From: Endothia cerciana
Lineage: Eukaryota; Ascomycota; Sordariomycetes; Diaporthales; Cryphonectriaceae
DNA length: 64,000 nucleotides
Direction: 5' to 3'
NCBI GenBank assembly: GCA_026119935.1
Contig: JALRMH010000017.1
Coordinates: 186,001 to 250,000 of the forward strand
In this document: positions 22,742 through 35,858 of the stretch, piece after piece
How the letters are laid out: every line of letters begins with the position of its first letter
Position numbering within the stretch: position 1 is the first letter of the stretch
The notes under the pieces: model-generated
The model's input: the letters and a program-made list of their open reading frames with translations, nothing else
Databases searched by the model: none
What the model was told of the DNA's origin: nothing
Program-made: the position numbers and the translations under genes

Positions 22742-23999
22742 ATAGCGCCGCTGCTTTGCGGCTCTGAATTGTTTAACACAATATAAACGTACTTGAGTGA
22801 GGAACTCGGGAAATTGGCAACCTTATCTCGGCCCCGATTCGTCCCAATTGGAATGTGTCGATAGAGATCGCATATGGCAGTGTTTGATGGACCTCCTCGT
22901 GTAGCAAGACTTCACGGACGGGTGCGCAGAGTAGGCCTTTGGTGCGCCCCCACACCTCAAGAAAAGAAAGAAAAAGAAAAAGGAGTAATGAGAGGGGCCT
23001 GGGCATGCTGGGCTGGAAGAAGAGATGAGGCAAGAGAAGAGACGAATTGCGAGACACGGAGAGACATGCATTGGGGGGGTGTACATATGGACATCTGCTG
23101 TTGGGAAGATACGCGGGGAGTGATCAGGGATCAGGGTGTGCATGAAGTGAAGAGTACTGTCACAAGAAATTGGTCGGGTGGCGTGCTGCTGCTGCTGCTG
23201 CGTTGTGACTTGTGAGCGTTTGTGGTGACCGGCCAAAGCGAGAGCCTGTTTTTCCCGCTCTGACCTCCAGGGCCCCCAAAGTGCCGATGGCCCTCGTATC
23301 AGCAGCACGCCTAACCCCTGTAGGACCGACTCCCTCAGCTGTGGCCTCCCGGCCTCCCTTGCTTACGCCCCTGTTACTCACTCAAATCCCAGCAGTGTCA
23401 CACCTGGACGGATGAGTCCTGCTTGACCGAGAACTGGCCCAATCAGGGGGCCGCAGACAGCCTCCAGCCCCACAAGTCAGTCACGTGAACAGGCGATCTC
23501 GTGCCGTGTACCAAGCTATCTCCAGACGGCTGCGACGCGGTTGGTCCGACGTCCACGCGTTATCTCCTCGCCTGCTCCTCCCCGTGCCAGGCTAACCTTG
23601 AGGCAACCGGTCTTTTTGCTGCAACGATCAACGCCTCGATGCATCTAAGCAGGCATTCTGGCTGGGCTGGCAATCTCAATTCGTATATAAATGGTAGGTG
23701 GCTTCTCGCTTGTCTGCCTTGTTCCCGGTCAAGATTTTCTTCTTGCCGCTCCTTTCGACTGGTCGGCGTCAGGTTTCTGCCTGAGGTAGGTCGTCTCACC
23801 CCATCATAAAAGCCCGTCATCTTCCGGTTGCGTTCCGTCTTCTCTCATTTCGTTCTACCCCCTCTCTATCCTTTTAAACCCCAAAACCAAGCTGCAGCGA
23901 GAAATCTCATCCACCCATCATTTATGACATTTCACATCGGCCCGGACCGCAGCACTCGCACTGCGATTCCAATGAGATTGGGAGGGCAGGCGAGCCAAG
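22742..23999. other. Intergenic and probable promoter of the BTB gene
   Basis: No coding sequence is supported. Pyrimidine-rich DNA (CTTC/TCTC, about 23700-23880) lies before the BTB-gene start, as often seen in fungal promoters. Confidence 0.4.
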
Positions 24000-25026
24000 A
24001 TGTTCACCAGGTCGAACTCGACTAAACAGAGCTTTTCCAAGAGCTCCAAACATGCCAGGTCGAGCTCGTCATTCACCAAGGAGTCCGGCGTCTCAAAACG
24101 CCGCCATGAGCCTCGACGCAGGGCCCAAAGCGTGGCGACCGCACCCACTGTATCGTCGCCAACGGCAGGAAGGTGAGGACACCCGCTTCATAGCTCGAGT
24201 TGCATCTGCCGTCAACCGCCCTGCACACAATCTGACATTTGCAGCGGGATCAGCCCCATCGTCACGCTCGTCGTTGGTCACGAGCATCGCATCTTCGCCG
24301 CACACGACGACGTTCTCAACCGTGCTCCCTACTTCGCCAACGTCTTGAAATACAACGTAGAGTCATCTACCAAGCGCATTGTCCTTCCCGAAGAGTCACC
24401 CGAGATCTTCTCGTCCGTCCTCGAATATCTCTACAAGGGCGATTACTACCCGCGCCTGGTGCACAACAAGAAGCGGAACTCGTGGGAGATGGAGCACACT
24501 GAGGATGTGCGCGGGTCCAAGAGCGAGTCTGTTGTATATCACCACACCTCCGAGGGACCGCTGCTCAAGGATACGGTGATCTACTGTGCCGCGGAGAAGT
24601 ATGGGCTGGAGGAATTGAAGCGCCTTGCCCTTCGTAAACAGGGACTTCGTGAGTAACATCTACATTCCTGCGTTTATTTGTGCCAACGGTTTTATTCTTC
24701 GTTCTTCTTGTCCTTCTGTTTCTTGTTCCACCGTGGCACATTACTGAACCCTTCGCTTGACAGAATGCGGCGTTCAATGCGGCACCATTCTCTCCTCCGC
24801 CCGCTACGCCTACGCTCACACGCCCGACACCGACTCCAAGCTCCGTGCTCACTTCCTCGCCCTCATCATTCGTAGTCGCTCGACCTTCAAGCGTAGCGGC
24901 ACGATGCAGCTTGAGATGTTCAACGGCGGCAGTCAGCTCTTCTTCGACTTGTTCGTCGCGCTGTGCAATCATGTCGACGACGTTGGCAGCGCGCAGACTT
25001 CGCCTCGCACCAATCGATATTTCTGA
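24000..25026 (+). CDS. BTB/POZ domain protein
   Basis: Exons 24000-24172, 24245-24648 and 24764-25026 (donors GTGAGG and GTGAGT; acceptors TTGCAG and GACAG) give 279 residues. Residues 1-57 are basic and Ser-rich. The BTB fold follows: VTLVVGHEHRIFAAHDDVL, the strand-helix core that opens the domain, then YFANVLKYN, LPEESPEIFSSVLEYLYKGDYYP and, after an acidic insert, IYCAAEKYGLEELKRLAL. The C-terminal part (HFLALIIRSRSTFK, FFDLFVALCNH) is typical of fungal BTB proteins that carry no other known domain. BTB domains dimerise and can recruit cullin-3; the partner here is unknown. The protein is probably cytosolic or nuclear. Confidence 0.88.
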
Positions 25027-28000
25027 ACACCTCCGCGATCTCCAATCTCAGTCTCCTTGGCGTCCACATGATTTTCACACACTCGCCTCAACCCTGGAAA
25101 TCTACAAAAAAGAATATCCCTTCATCCTCATGACGTTTCTTCTCGGGTTTAATGATTAATGATTTCTTGTTTTGCTTGTCTCCTTCCATCCTATTCAGCT
25201 CATTCTGATATGCTTCGACAACACCATCGGCAAGACGCAAGCAAGATTGACGTGCGTACGATGGATGGCATGGCGTTCGCACGGTATCACGGAATCTCTC
25301 CATACATCACCTGAATTTCATTTTCCAGTCATTGTATTACTAGTATTGTCATTTCATATCACGATGCGTCATGTTACGATGGGAAAAGATTGGGCTGTGA
25401 TGTTTTAGATTCCTCGAACGAGGCTTTTATACCCGGCCGTTGGGCATTTTAGGGACAATATCGTGCGAACTCAACGGCGGGTCTTGAGTATGACCAAAAC
25501 TGGATTTCTGTCAGAAGGAAAAAGGATGGCAAGCAGACAGGCTGAAAACAACTGGTATCATTATACTTCTTGTCTTTCGTTCATGACCAGTTGCTCTGAG
25601 TGCTGTCGATCAACGTTCGAGCTACCTAGGTATCGAGAGCCAGAGTTTTACAATTTGAATCTGATTCCCAAATCGCGCCTGACCTCCGTCCCCGAAGTGA
25701 GCCTTAAAAAACGGATGTGAATTTGGGAGAAACCTGATATTCCAGGGTACCACGATTAAGAGTGGCCGTCTCCGGGTAGGATTCCGATATCCTCCGGTGA
25801 TTCGCCAATTGGTGCAATCAAACTCAATTTCGCACACACCCCTCCAGCATCTATCCTAGACCATTATCAAATGCACGCCACTTCTGTGACTTCCCCGGCC
25901 GCATGTGTGACTCACTTCACGCATGCCGCGTGGCATGAGAGGGTTCAAGGTGGTCGCATCAATCCTCAAGCCTTCCCGCCCCGTTGCCGTTCACGGCCGT
26001 TCACGGCGGGTGTGCACGGGTGGGCGCGAACCGTGCAAAGCTGTCGTGAGACGCGGCGGTCGCCTGGCTTGCTTGGCGAAAAAGAAAAGGCTAGATATCG
26101 TCTCTTCGTTCGCTGTGCACCCAACCGGAAGGGCCCTCCTGTACTCCCAAGCCCGGTTCCCTGGCGCAGATCTTTCCTATCTTTCGTCTGGCTGCCACAG
26201 AACAGGTGTCCAGGTTGATCTCTGCGGACAGGACTGGCCACTGGACTCGTGTCCCTCTGGTCAAATTGGTCCAAGCGGTAGCCGTGGCGTCTTTTAGTTT
26301 TCAATTATGCAGCCAAGGTTCAGACGCCCACACTGCAGATGTGCGTCTTCGCTCAGGTGCACTCCGGTGTGCGATTGAAGACTCAGGGATGAGGTGATCA
26401 CTAACATTACCGAAAGCTGCCCCATTCGCCGGTCTGGCTCACTACATACGCCTATGATGCCCGCTTCCTTTGAAACCTCCGCCTGGGTACAAAGCCACCA
26501 AGCTGAGCCCCAGGAGTTCAGCACCAGGAACCTGCTAGTACACGGATAGCTCCGGGCAGGGGAGCCCGAGATGAGAAAATGACCATTCTTCTTGCTGGGA
26601 GGCCACCAGAATAACGTTCCCCCCGAGCACTCGCCGCCTGCAGTATCTAGTCTAAGAGCAATCTGGATCTCGTGTGCTGGCTTTGTGTTCCGCTTATCCG
26701 CCCACCCGCGGATGATACATTTCCATTAAATCATCATCCATGTGCATTCATGAGGCACCTTATACACCTCCCGAGATACTCAGCAAATGGTTTAAAAGGA
26801 AGTGCTGCCAGGTGGCCCAGAGGGAAAGGTCATGCATGCATTTTATGAACGAGACTACGTCAAGTAACCCATTCCAAGCTGTCTTTTTCTGCTGATATCC
26901 GGAAGCAACGCTTGTATAATGATATATTATCCTATTGTCCTCATGTGACCCCTGAGCCACTTCCTCCTGCTTCAGGATTACAACCCCCTCCTTTCTCTTC
27001 CGGCACCTGCATGACATGTGAGGCCTCTCAGCAGTATTACTTGTAGCATGGGGACACCGACTCGATGAGCGAGGGCTTTACCCCCATCCAACTTGTTAGT
27101 TACACACAGCCATTTCCAAACCCCCAACAGGAATGCCGCTTTGCGACCACGCGGCAGTAATGATAAAGACAGGACTTGGGGGACAGATACCAACAAGACG
27201 ACAAGATGTACAGGGTCTCCAAGCTGATGAAATCCATCCCATTACTATACCACTACCTTTACTATATAGGCTCCTGCCTCACAGGGGTGGGCCCGCCTCT
27301 CTCTGTTATTGTGAGTACTAGTTAACAACACTCGAGATGTGTAAGCTGTGGGGCTGCTGTGTGATGAGAATTTTTGTTTTTTTTTGTTTTGTTTTTCCTC
27401 ATCTATTTTCCTTGTCTTGCCTTGTCTAAATAAGGCACTGATGCAAAATAGACTTATTTCATCTTCAGTCATCTCTCAACGGCCGAGGCGGGCCACACAT
27501 TGGGAAAAGGATCGAGACGATACGGTGATGGAATACAAAGGCATAGTTGATCATCCAAACAAAACGAACGAATAACTATTTTCACGTGGCATTGGTTTTT
27601 GAGTCATTCAGATTTCATTCTTCTTGTGGATGGCCGTGGGACAAACTTCCTTCTGGTACGTATTACTCCTTGCATCCCGAGCTGTTGTCACAGAGATGCC
27701 TATACTCTCCTCGCGTGGGACGCCGTGGCCCAATCTGTGCTGGGGAAAACGACCCATGGCTGGTGGCTCAAATGTGACATTGTAATCGGGTATCTATCTA
27801 GCTGTGAGGTTAAAGCGGGTCGTAAAATCTGATGCGTCCCCGGGACATTTTTGCTTAGAACAGCCCAAATAAACCCAGGCTCCGTCCTTGCGTGATGCAA
27901 TGTCCTCGTATCACGGGGTAGGTAAGCCATCCTTCTCAGGTTGCGTCCTGGCCGAGATGCCTCTGTTGTTCACCGGTCCCCTAATATGCAAAGCAGCACC

Positions 28001-28114
28001 GATAGTTAGGCAAGCCAAGCCGTCTTGCTGTGCGCGTCTGGCGGCATAAGCGTGGCACGACAAGAAACCCAGGCACTCAAGCATGTCGACATTGGGTATT
28101 TAAACCCACCCCTT
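25027..28114. other. Intergenic, no supported gene
   Basis: About 3 kb without a recognisable gene. Open frames are short and scattered on both strands. Sequence composition is mixed with no long simple repeats apart from a T-rich run near 27370-27400. The last part is the 3' flank of csn12. Confidence 0.45.
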
Positions 28115-29718
28115 TCAGACACCGGTTCCTGGGAAGGCGCCGTTCTTGCTCAGCACCACGATCTGCCTTTCGCGTGATATGTAGCCCTTCATCAGGCCCT
28201 ATTTCGGTCGTTGGTCAGTGGTCAGATTTATTGTTGAAGAGAGGGTGTGTAAAGGATAGGCTTCGAGTCATGTCTGAGATAGAATAAAGGGGCGAAAGAC
28301 GATAAGGAGGCCGTAAGCGGCAGCACTTGCCTTGTAGATCATATTGGCCAGCTGACACTCGACCTCATCCGAATCAACCTGCTGCTTGCTGCCGAGGCTG
28401 ATGGCGGCCGTAAACTCAGAAACGGGAATTCTTGTGCGCCGCACCGGTGGGGCATCCGGTGCATCAGGCTTCGGCTCCTCAAACCCGCCCGCGATAAAGA
28501 CCTTGCGCAGCAGGTTGCGCAGACAGGCATCGTGAGCTCGTTCAAGCGGTAGATAGATACGCCGTTTCACGAACTCGTCCTCGCCGTCCTTTAGAGCTTG
28601 CTCGAAGGCGTTCAGATCGCCCTTCTTGATGCACTGTGCTAGTGGCAGAAACAGCTGCTGCAGGTGTGGGTATGGCTCCAACAGGGCTGGTGTCGGGAGA
28701 GTATGGCTGGTGAGGAGATGGCATGGGATGAGGTAGGTCAGAATGAGCCTGTGCAGAATGTCAGCCTACCCGTATCGGTAGTATGTCCGATGTGCTTGAC
28801 TTTGACTGACTCCTTATTCTTCGAGGCGTCTTTGTGACAGAGACCCAGAGCCTCTGCTAGACACCGTTCGGCCTCCACGTAGTTCTCCTCGAGGAAGAAT
28901 AGGACGCCCTCGTAGTACTTGAAAGTGACCTGTTGGGACTTTGGAAACTGATCGAGTGATGGCATGTCGCGTTCGTTGGCACGTAGATTCTTGAGGATGT
29001 TGCGAGACAAGCTTGCCTGGTTGAGCTTGAAGTATGTCTTGAAGAGGAGGTTGATGATGTAGTAGATAGCCCACTTCTTGGACTCCTCAAGGGGATTCCT
29101 GTCCATCAGGCAGAGACCGAATATGGCGTTAAGCTGTCGTGCGCAGTCCTCGAGACTCTGGTGTGCCTCAGCCTCTGGGTCGAAGTCGTCCTGAAGGGTC
29201 ATGGCTCCCTCATCGGCGGGCTTCGAACTGCGTTCCTTGTCCGCGTTGAGGGCAAAAACCCTCAGGTATTTCCCGGCAATGTAGAGGCACGGGATCGTCC
29301 AAGCTCCAAACCCGGCACCCCGGTAACCTCTCGTCAGGGCCTGAGTGAAATCCCTCCAGGCTTCGTAGACTTTGGTCCATGATGGCTGCGCAGATTTGTT
29401 AGCCTGTCCTGAGAAGTGGCTTGGTGAGGGCGGACTTACTGTTCCGGGCGCAACGATCTCGCCCTGCACCGCGAGGATGGCGCCGACCGTCAGCCAGTAT
29501 TGGTAGAAAACATCGGTCCACGCGTCAAGCTCCTGCTTTGAGATGTTGGTCTCCCTCTTCAGGTTGCGCCGCAGGTAATCCTTGGCCTGGTGGTGGTTGG
29601 TGGCCTTCCATATGACCTTGAGCAGGTCTGTCCCCTGCTCTGGGGACAGCGAGCGGGACAGTTCGTACCCGCTGCTTGTCTGGAATGCGGAACCGAACTC
29701 CTGAAAAATGAAGTCCAT
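28115..29718 (-). CDS. csn12: CSN12-like PCI-domain protein
   Basis: Four exons (29718-29440, 29385-28811, 28748-28331, 28198-28115) give 451 residues, normal for fungal Csn12. Intron 1 is 54 bp, a multiple of three without a stop, and would be missed by frame alone; it has donor GTAAGT and a GCTAAC branch. Intron 2 has donor GTCAGT. Intron 3 starts with GC (AAG|GCAAGT) and ends TAG, a GC-AG intron; splicing it restores the conserved tail GLMKGYISRER...VLSKNGAFPGTGV. The N-terminal half is helical repeat (FYQYWLTVGAIL, WTKVYEAWRDFTQAL). The C-terminal PCI/winged-helix module runs from about residue 285. Csn12 is related to the TREX-2 subunit Thp1/PCID2 and associates with the COP9 signalosome and with mRNA processing factors. 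It is divergent from rpl20. Confidence 0.92.
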
Positions 29719-30264
29719 GATGGGCTGCGAGGGGAGCTCCTTGCATCAATGGATCATTAAGAAGCCTCTCGGTAGTGTCAGGGACCGGCACCGTTGCATG
29801 TGGCAACCCAGGTCAATTCATGGTGAAATACTCTGTTGGCAACAGAGGGCCTGTTTGTCTCGACAGTGTCGTCGACAGAGACGCCTGCTCCGTTACCCCT
29901 GTCACTCAGGCTGGGATGAGTAAGCAGATGAGCTGCACGGACCAGTTGCCCTGGCAGCTGGGACCCAGCTGTGGCCAGCTGGGATCTCTAGTCCCGAAGG
30001 TGAGAGCAAGATTTGCGCTTCCCGCCCGAAGGCTCGCAAAGGTGGGTCCTTGACCACCAATCAGCCATCAGCACCACCACGAGCACACAATCCACGGCCA
30101 ACGCAAAAAATCCCAACCGACCTCTCAACTTGCCCCAGTTGTTTGCAACAACCTACTAACTTGCAGTCAACCATTAACCTCGACAAGACGGCAAACACAG
30201 TCAAAGTGAGCCCCAACAATCGGTTTTCATTGTTCTTGTTACCTTGCTGACATTAATTTACCAG
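29719..30264. promoter_or_regulatory. Shared divergent promoter region of csn12 and rpl20
   Basis: 546 bp separate the two start codons. The half nearer rpl20 is CA/AC-rich (about 30050-30190). I see no individual factor site I can name with confidence. Confidence 0.5.
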
Positions 30265-31441
30265 ATGGGTAAGCAGAATTTCCTCACTGGCGAGACCGAG
30301 ACCGGGGAGCGACATCGCGGGCGACATCGATATCGACGGGCGAAAACCACAACGAAGCACGATTATCACTGCGAGTCTGGGAGGATAGAAGAATGGAAGG
30401 ACACCTACAGTATCAGCGACGGCACAAATGGTGTCAATGGGGACGATGGTCGGAAGAGCAAAGACACTGCATCGAATGAATCGCCCCTGGAAACGGATTT
30501 GTGATTGAGAAAGAGCACGCGCTCGAGGCAGAAGGGGTGCGAAAATTCTTGCGGGCACCATCTCGAACCACGGATACCGCTTCCATCGACAACGGAGCAC
30601 CAAACCTCTGCGCGGTCGATTTTTTGGAGGACGGCCTATCGCGTTCCGACTGTCGCTCCCATGGACACCTCGCGGATACATCACAATAGATGGTGCAGCC
30701 GGCTAACGTAATTGCGGACAGGTCGTCTCCAGGAGTACCAGGTCATTGGCAGGCATCTGCCTACAGAGGCCAACCCCACCCCGGCTCTGTACCGCATGCG
30801 TATCTTTGCTCCCAACCCTGTTGTCGCCAAGTCCCGATACTGGTACTTCATGCGGGGTCTCAAGAAGGTCAAGAAGGCCACCGGTGAGATCGTCAGCCTC
30901 AACGTGGTATGTGGAATCCCGAACCCCATCAAGGAGACACCGTCGGAGATGGAAGCGGCTGAGGGAAGAACGAGGCGCGATGCGGAAACTTGGTCAAGAT
31001 GACGGAAGCTTACAAAAGCGCCACTACAGATCCACGAGAAGCACCCCCTGAAGGTCAAGAACTTCGGCATCTGGATTCGTTACGACTCCCGCTCCGGTAC
31101 CCACAACATGTACAAGGAGTACCGCGAGATGTCCCGCACCGAGGCCGTCGAGGCTCTGTACCAGGACATGGCTGCCCGCCACCGTGCCCGCTTCAGGTCC
31201 ATCCACGTACGTCTAGCCGAACCCATCGACCCGTGCATAAAAAGAATGGGCGAGAACGAGGTGGCGCTGACGAAAGCTATAGATCCTCCGCGTCGTCGAG
31301 CTCGAGAAGTCCGACGATGTCAAGCGTCCCTACATCAAGCAGCTGCTCACCAAGAACCTGACCTTCCCTCTGCCCCACCGTATCCCCAAGATCAGCAACA
31401 AGAAGGTCTTCTCCGCCACCCGCCCTTCAACTTTCGCCTAA
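30265..31441 (+). CDS. rpl20: 60S ribosomal protein eL20 (L18a family)
   Basis: Exons 30265-30268, 30722-30906, 31030-31206 and 31283-31441 encode 174 residues, the usual length. The first exon is only ATGG, and a 453-bp intron (GTAAGC...ACAG) splits codon 2. This layout is typical of fungal ribosomal protein genes. The spliced start reads MGRLQEYQVIGRHLP and the body has YRMRIFAPNPVVAKSRYWYF, then KVKNFGIWIRYDSRSGTHNMYKE written across exon 3 and KRPYIKQLLTKNLTFPLPHRI in exon 4, all strongly conserved. It sits in the large cytosolic subunit. Long first introns in such genes often carry regulatory or snoRNA sequence; I did not identify a snoRNA here. Growth control by an Sfp1-like factor is plausible, and such a gene is in the same window, but no site was found. 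Confidence 0.97.
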
Positions 31442-31889
31442 GTTTGTGGTTCGTCTGGTGGTGGATGCGCAGGATTGGGCTTCTGGGGGCGACGGCCGGG
31501 CGCTCTTGAGAAGAGGAGCAAAAAGGACTCGTTGGTCCGGATGATGGTTTCCTCAGGTGTTCATTAGGGATCACGGCGTGTCATTAGCAATTGCTCTCAA
31601 AAAGAGGTTCACGAGCAAAAAGGAATGGAACAAAGTCCAAAAACTCTCGAGAACGAGCGCTTCCGGATGCGCGAGCGCAGAAATCTGTGGTTCTAGAGCG
31701 GTCTTGCTTTTCGAGCTGAGTTGTGTGGTATCTTGCCCTTTAAGGCCATTTGCACGCGGTGATCGTGCGGTGCCTCTGACAAGTCCTGCCTATGCTGAGA
31801 TGCGAGGTATACACAATTCCGCATAACTGACCCGCAGGCCGGTCTGCGAGGTTTCTAGTCGTTCGCCAAACAACTCCCATACTGCGGCT
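31442..31889. other. Convergent 3' regions of rpl20 and the Zn2Cys6 gene
   Basis: Two genes converge here. No coding sequence is seen. Confidence 0.5.
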
Positions 31890-32004
31890 CTACAAGGCCC
31901 TCCCATCACTGCTGGGACTGGTACCATCTTCCAGATTGATATTCACATCAACCACGAAGTCATTCCACGCGGCCCAGTCCATCATATCAAGCTCCTGTTG
32001 CTGA

Positions 32005-32037
<33 letters not shown>

Positions 32038-34700
32038 AGCGCGGGATCAAGATTGACCATGGTGGCGTCTATGTCCCCGAAGTCAATGGTCCACTGGGTG
32101 TTGTGTGCGTTTTCTAAAATGACCGCAGACGGCGACGCGATGGTCCGGGAGGCCTCCGTGCCAGAACCGGAGCTAGTCCCCGGAGCCGTGGCCGTGGCCG
32201 TTGAGACCGCTGCGCTCTCCGCTGCCATGGGAGTGCCGGCATGGCCAAAGTCCACGGCGAACGGTATCCCCGTGGGTCCCAAGTCCGCCGCCGCCTGGCG
32301 CGCCGGCGGTGGCCCTCCCCGAACCGCCGCGGCCGCCACCTGCGGTTCTGCCTGCGTCTCAGTCGGCGCCTGCATGTCCCAATCCGCATGCATCGGCGAT
32401 CCGGGCCCCTCCTCACCCGCGCGCGCCCGTATCTGCGCCAGCACCTCCCTCGACGACCTCGGTATCGGGATATGCGACTGCTCCGGGTCCCTATAATAAC
32501 CCGTCTGTATCCGCGCCTTCCCCCTTGCCTGCGGCGCTGCTGCAGCAGCTGCGGCCGGAGCGGGCTCCCGGCCACCTTGGAGCCGCAGCCTCCTCAGCTG
32601 CGCCTCGGCCCTCTTCTCCCTCGCCTTGCGCAGCAGCTTGCGGATGGGCCGCCAGAGCGCGCCGCGCTTGCTGTCGGCGACCTTCTCGACCCACATCGCC
32701 AGGGCCTTCTCGACCGTGACCCACGAGCGCTCCACGAGCGGCCCGTCGGTCTGGACGCACAGCTCCGCCAGCGCGACGGCCAGCGCGTGCCACTGCACGT
32801 AGCCGTCCTGCCACCAGCCGAACCTCTCCCTCCACTCGGCCTCGGTGATGCCGGTCCCGGCGCTCGCCGGGCCGAAGGCCGCGAGGTCCAGGATGGCGAC
32901 GGCCGTCTGGAGCATGTGCTCGCGGGACACGCGGGGCTTGATGGTGGGCTGCCGCACGCGGAAGGGGTACTGGATGGTCAGCCAGGTGATGAGCGTCGTC
33001 AGGCGGACGACGGTGGCGGCCATGACCGAGGGGAAGTGGCCCGGGTGCAGGGCCGCCGGCCCCACGAACTGGGTCTCGAGGGCCTTGATGCGCTGGATCA
33101 CGTCCTCCTCGGAGGCCAGGGCGGCGCCCGGCGGGGCCCCGGCGTCGGCGGCCGCGGAGGGGTCGTCGCCGGGCGCCTTGAAGAACTTGCTGCGCGGGCC
33201 GTGGATGTGCAGGTAGAGGCACGAGCAGTGGTACGTGCACAGGCTGAAGGTCACGTCGGTGGGGCCCTCGCGGGCGAGCCGGGGCACGGGCACGGGCGTG
33301 CCGGGGCCGAAGTCGTCGTCGCTCACGTTGGAGGGCGGGACCGTGTTGAACGCCTCCGGCATCACCATGGGCTCCGTGCCCCGGTCCTGCGAGGCGCGCA
33401 CGTCGAGGACGACGATCTGCGCCCACAGGCGCCGGCGCATCTCTGCCTCGTACGGCGGGAACGCGGAGCCGTTGCCGTCGCGCTGGAGGCCGCTGGCCTG
33501 CGCGAGCCGGTAGACGAGGGCCAGCAGGGCCCAGGAGGCGCGGGACTTGGTGTGGCTGCGGAGGCAGGTCTACAGGGAGGGCCATCTGAGTAAGAGTCAC
33601 AGGGAGGGAGGTCTCCGGGATCGTAGACAGCACAGCACCCGGCGGGCAAGGGAACTTACATCGTAGATGGTCAACGCCTGCAGGGACTCGAGCGCCGTGC
33701 TGTTCAGGTAGTCGGCCCTTGCCAGGGCCACCTCGACGCCCTGCCTGTACTCCGCGACCAGCACCCCGCGCTCCTCGCCCAAGGTGTCCACGCACGACTC
33801 CGGCCGCACGCTCGTGACGGCAGCGAAGTAGATGGCGAACCACAGCGCCTCGGCCGGCGGGCACGGCGGGTTGTCGTCGGGGTTCACGATGAACAGGTCG
33901 AGCTGCCTCTCGACCGTCGGCTTGTGCAGGATCTTGAGCAGGGGGTCCACGTTCCGGAAGTAGACCTCGCGCAGCCTCTTTATCCTCTCCGGCGGGGGGT
34001 GCCGCAGCCTGCCCGCGGCGTGGGCGGCGTGCGCGTCCCCGAACATGGCCGGCGAGACGAGGTAGCTGGCCGGGCTGCTGTAGTGGTCCTGCACGCCGGA
34101 CTCCGGCGACAGCGAGTCATACCCGGCACCGGCGGCGCCGCCGGCGGCTCCCCCAGCGTCGCCGTCGCCGCCGCCGTCCTCGTCCTCCGTGTCGCTGGGC
34201 ATCTCCAGGGCGGCCTTGATGCCCTCCACCTCGGTGGACAGGTTCGCCCAGAACTCCCCGCTCACGTACTTGGCGGCGGGGTCATCCCTGGACGTCGGCT
34301 CGGCGGCCGGGCAGCGCTTCTGCGGGTTCCTGAGCTCCAGCTCCCTCTGCGCCGACGCGGCCGCGGCCCCCGCGGCGTTCTGCCGCAGCTGCTGCTGGTG
34401 CCGGTGCGGGCCGCCGCCGCCGCCGGCCGCCGGCTCCGCGGGGTCGGCCTGGCCCACGATGGCCTCGAGCTTGGCGAGGCGGTTCAGCAGCTCGTGGTTC
34501 TTGTTGCGGCGGGGGGCGCGGTCTTTCTTGCGCGAGGGGAAGATGCACTCGAGGCCGCCGCGCACGCAGTGGGGGCAGGGGTAGACCTTTGCGCACTTGA
34601 CCTTGCGCTGGCGGCAGTTGACGCAGGACAGGGCGTGGACGTCCTGGCCGGCCCCCTGGCCCGGGAGGCGGGGGATGCTGCTGCTGCCGCTGCTGCTCAT
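31890..34700 (-). CDS. Zn2Cys6 (Gal4-type) transcription factor with fungal-specific domain
   Basis: Exons 34700-33660 and 33569-31890 (donor GTAAGT, acceptor TGTAG, 90-bp intron) give 906 residues. The binuclear cluster is complete: C26-x2-C-x6-C-x5-C-x2-C-x6-C (CVNCRQRKVKC...CPHC...C), followed by a basic linker and a heptad segment (ELLNRLAKLEAIVGQ) for dimerisation. Ala/Gly-rich disorder follows. The middle homology region begins near residue 240 (YFRNVDPLLKILHKPTVE) and includes AEALWFAIYFAAVTS, the R-x-L-W motif (MRRRLWAQIVVLDVRASQDRG) and the P-x-N-v-x-D-x-D-F segment. Near the C-terminus is a poly-Gln run from a CTG repeat on the plus strand (about 32004-32037). Targets are unknown. 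The divergent GNAT gene is a possible neighbour target, by position only. Confidence 0.93.
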
Positions 34701-35302
34701 CTTGAGGGGCCTTCACGGACAAGAGGAAATGTGGGGAACGACGGAACATTAAAAAGAGTCTGTCAGGAGGGGACAGAAAAGAGAGGGTGGTGGTGGTGGC
34801 TGGGCGTGTTGAGGGCTTACATGCGATTGATTGAGGGTTTGGACTCAAAAGCACCTTGAGTTTTGAGTGTAAGACGTCAGGGGTCCGGCCTCCAGTCCAC
34901 CCACCAGTAGCACTGTACAGTAAGTAGGCCCAGGCCTCGCGATGAATCCGAGATCCCGTCCCGCTCGCTGACCGTCCCGCCGCCGCGGCGCAGGACACAG
35001 TGCAAATTTCCGCGCTAAGATATGGAGATGGTAGATACCGGCCGGGCCTTGGGTGATTCTTTCGAGGCCTTTCTTTTTTTTTTCTTTTTTCACGCCGAAT
35101 TTGGGAGCGGGTTGGGTGGATAGGGGAGGGAGGTTTGACTCATCCCGCGAAGGTGGTGAAGGATGACTCTAAAAAGGCTGCGCGTAAGACAAGAGAACCG
35201 GGTGTGCTGGACGGAGGTCAAAAGGGACCTCACCGTTCTCGCGTTAGCTACCTGCCTGCCCCTCTCCTTCATCGCCGGCTACCGTCATCAGCATTTCAAA
35301 AG
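34701..35302. promoter_or_regulatory. Divergent promoter region, Zn2Cys6 gene and GNAT gene
   Basis: 602 bp lie between the divergent starts. A T-rich/A-rich stretch sits near 35070-35095. No CGG-type everted or direct repeat that I would call a self-binding site was evident. Confidence 0.45.
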
Positions 35303-35823
35303 ATGGCATCCACAGACCCCTGGACCAGCGTCCTTACCACGCTCCCCCGACTGCCGGCCTCTGCCGCGCGCAGACCCGTCACCACGCCGCGGCTGCTGGT
35401 GCGGCCCCTCGCGGCGTCCGATGTCGACGCCCTCTACGAGCTCCACAGCCAGCCGGAGGTCATGAGGTGGTCCGCCGCCGGGCGCGTGGTCGCCGGCAGG
35501 GAGGAGACGGCGGAGATCCTCGCGCGGTTCCTGCCGCCCGGCGACGCCGGGAGCTTCAACTGCGCCATCTGCCTGAGGGGGACGGGCGCGCTGATCGGCA
35601 TCGGCGGCGTGCACAGGCTGCACAGGGCCGACGGGCGGGGCGGCGTGGACCCGGAGGGGGGCTACGGGTGGCCGGAGCTCGGGTACATGCTCAGGAAGGA
35701 ATACTGGGGGAGGGGCCTGGCGACGGAGTTCGTGAGGGCGTTCCTGCGGTCGTGGGACGGCCTGGACAGGGCCCCGGCCGAGCTGGGCGTGAACGCGAAG
35801 AGCCTGGTGGGCGGCGGCGGCGG

Positions 35824-35858
<35 letters not shown>

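Noticed and set aside
30244..30711. Open frames between the first two rpl20 exons
   Set aside because: They lie inside the 453-bp first intron defined by the ATGG exon and the eL20 sequence; no independent evidence of coding.
32241..33593. A 450-codon plus-strand frame opposite the Zn2Cys6 gene
   Set aside because: It is the antisense shadow of a GC-rich coding region; composition is Arg/Gly/Ala-rich without domains, and the minus-strand protein has clear motifs.
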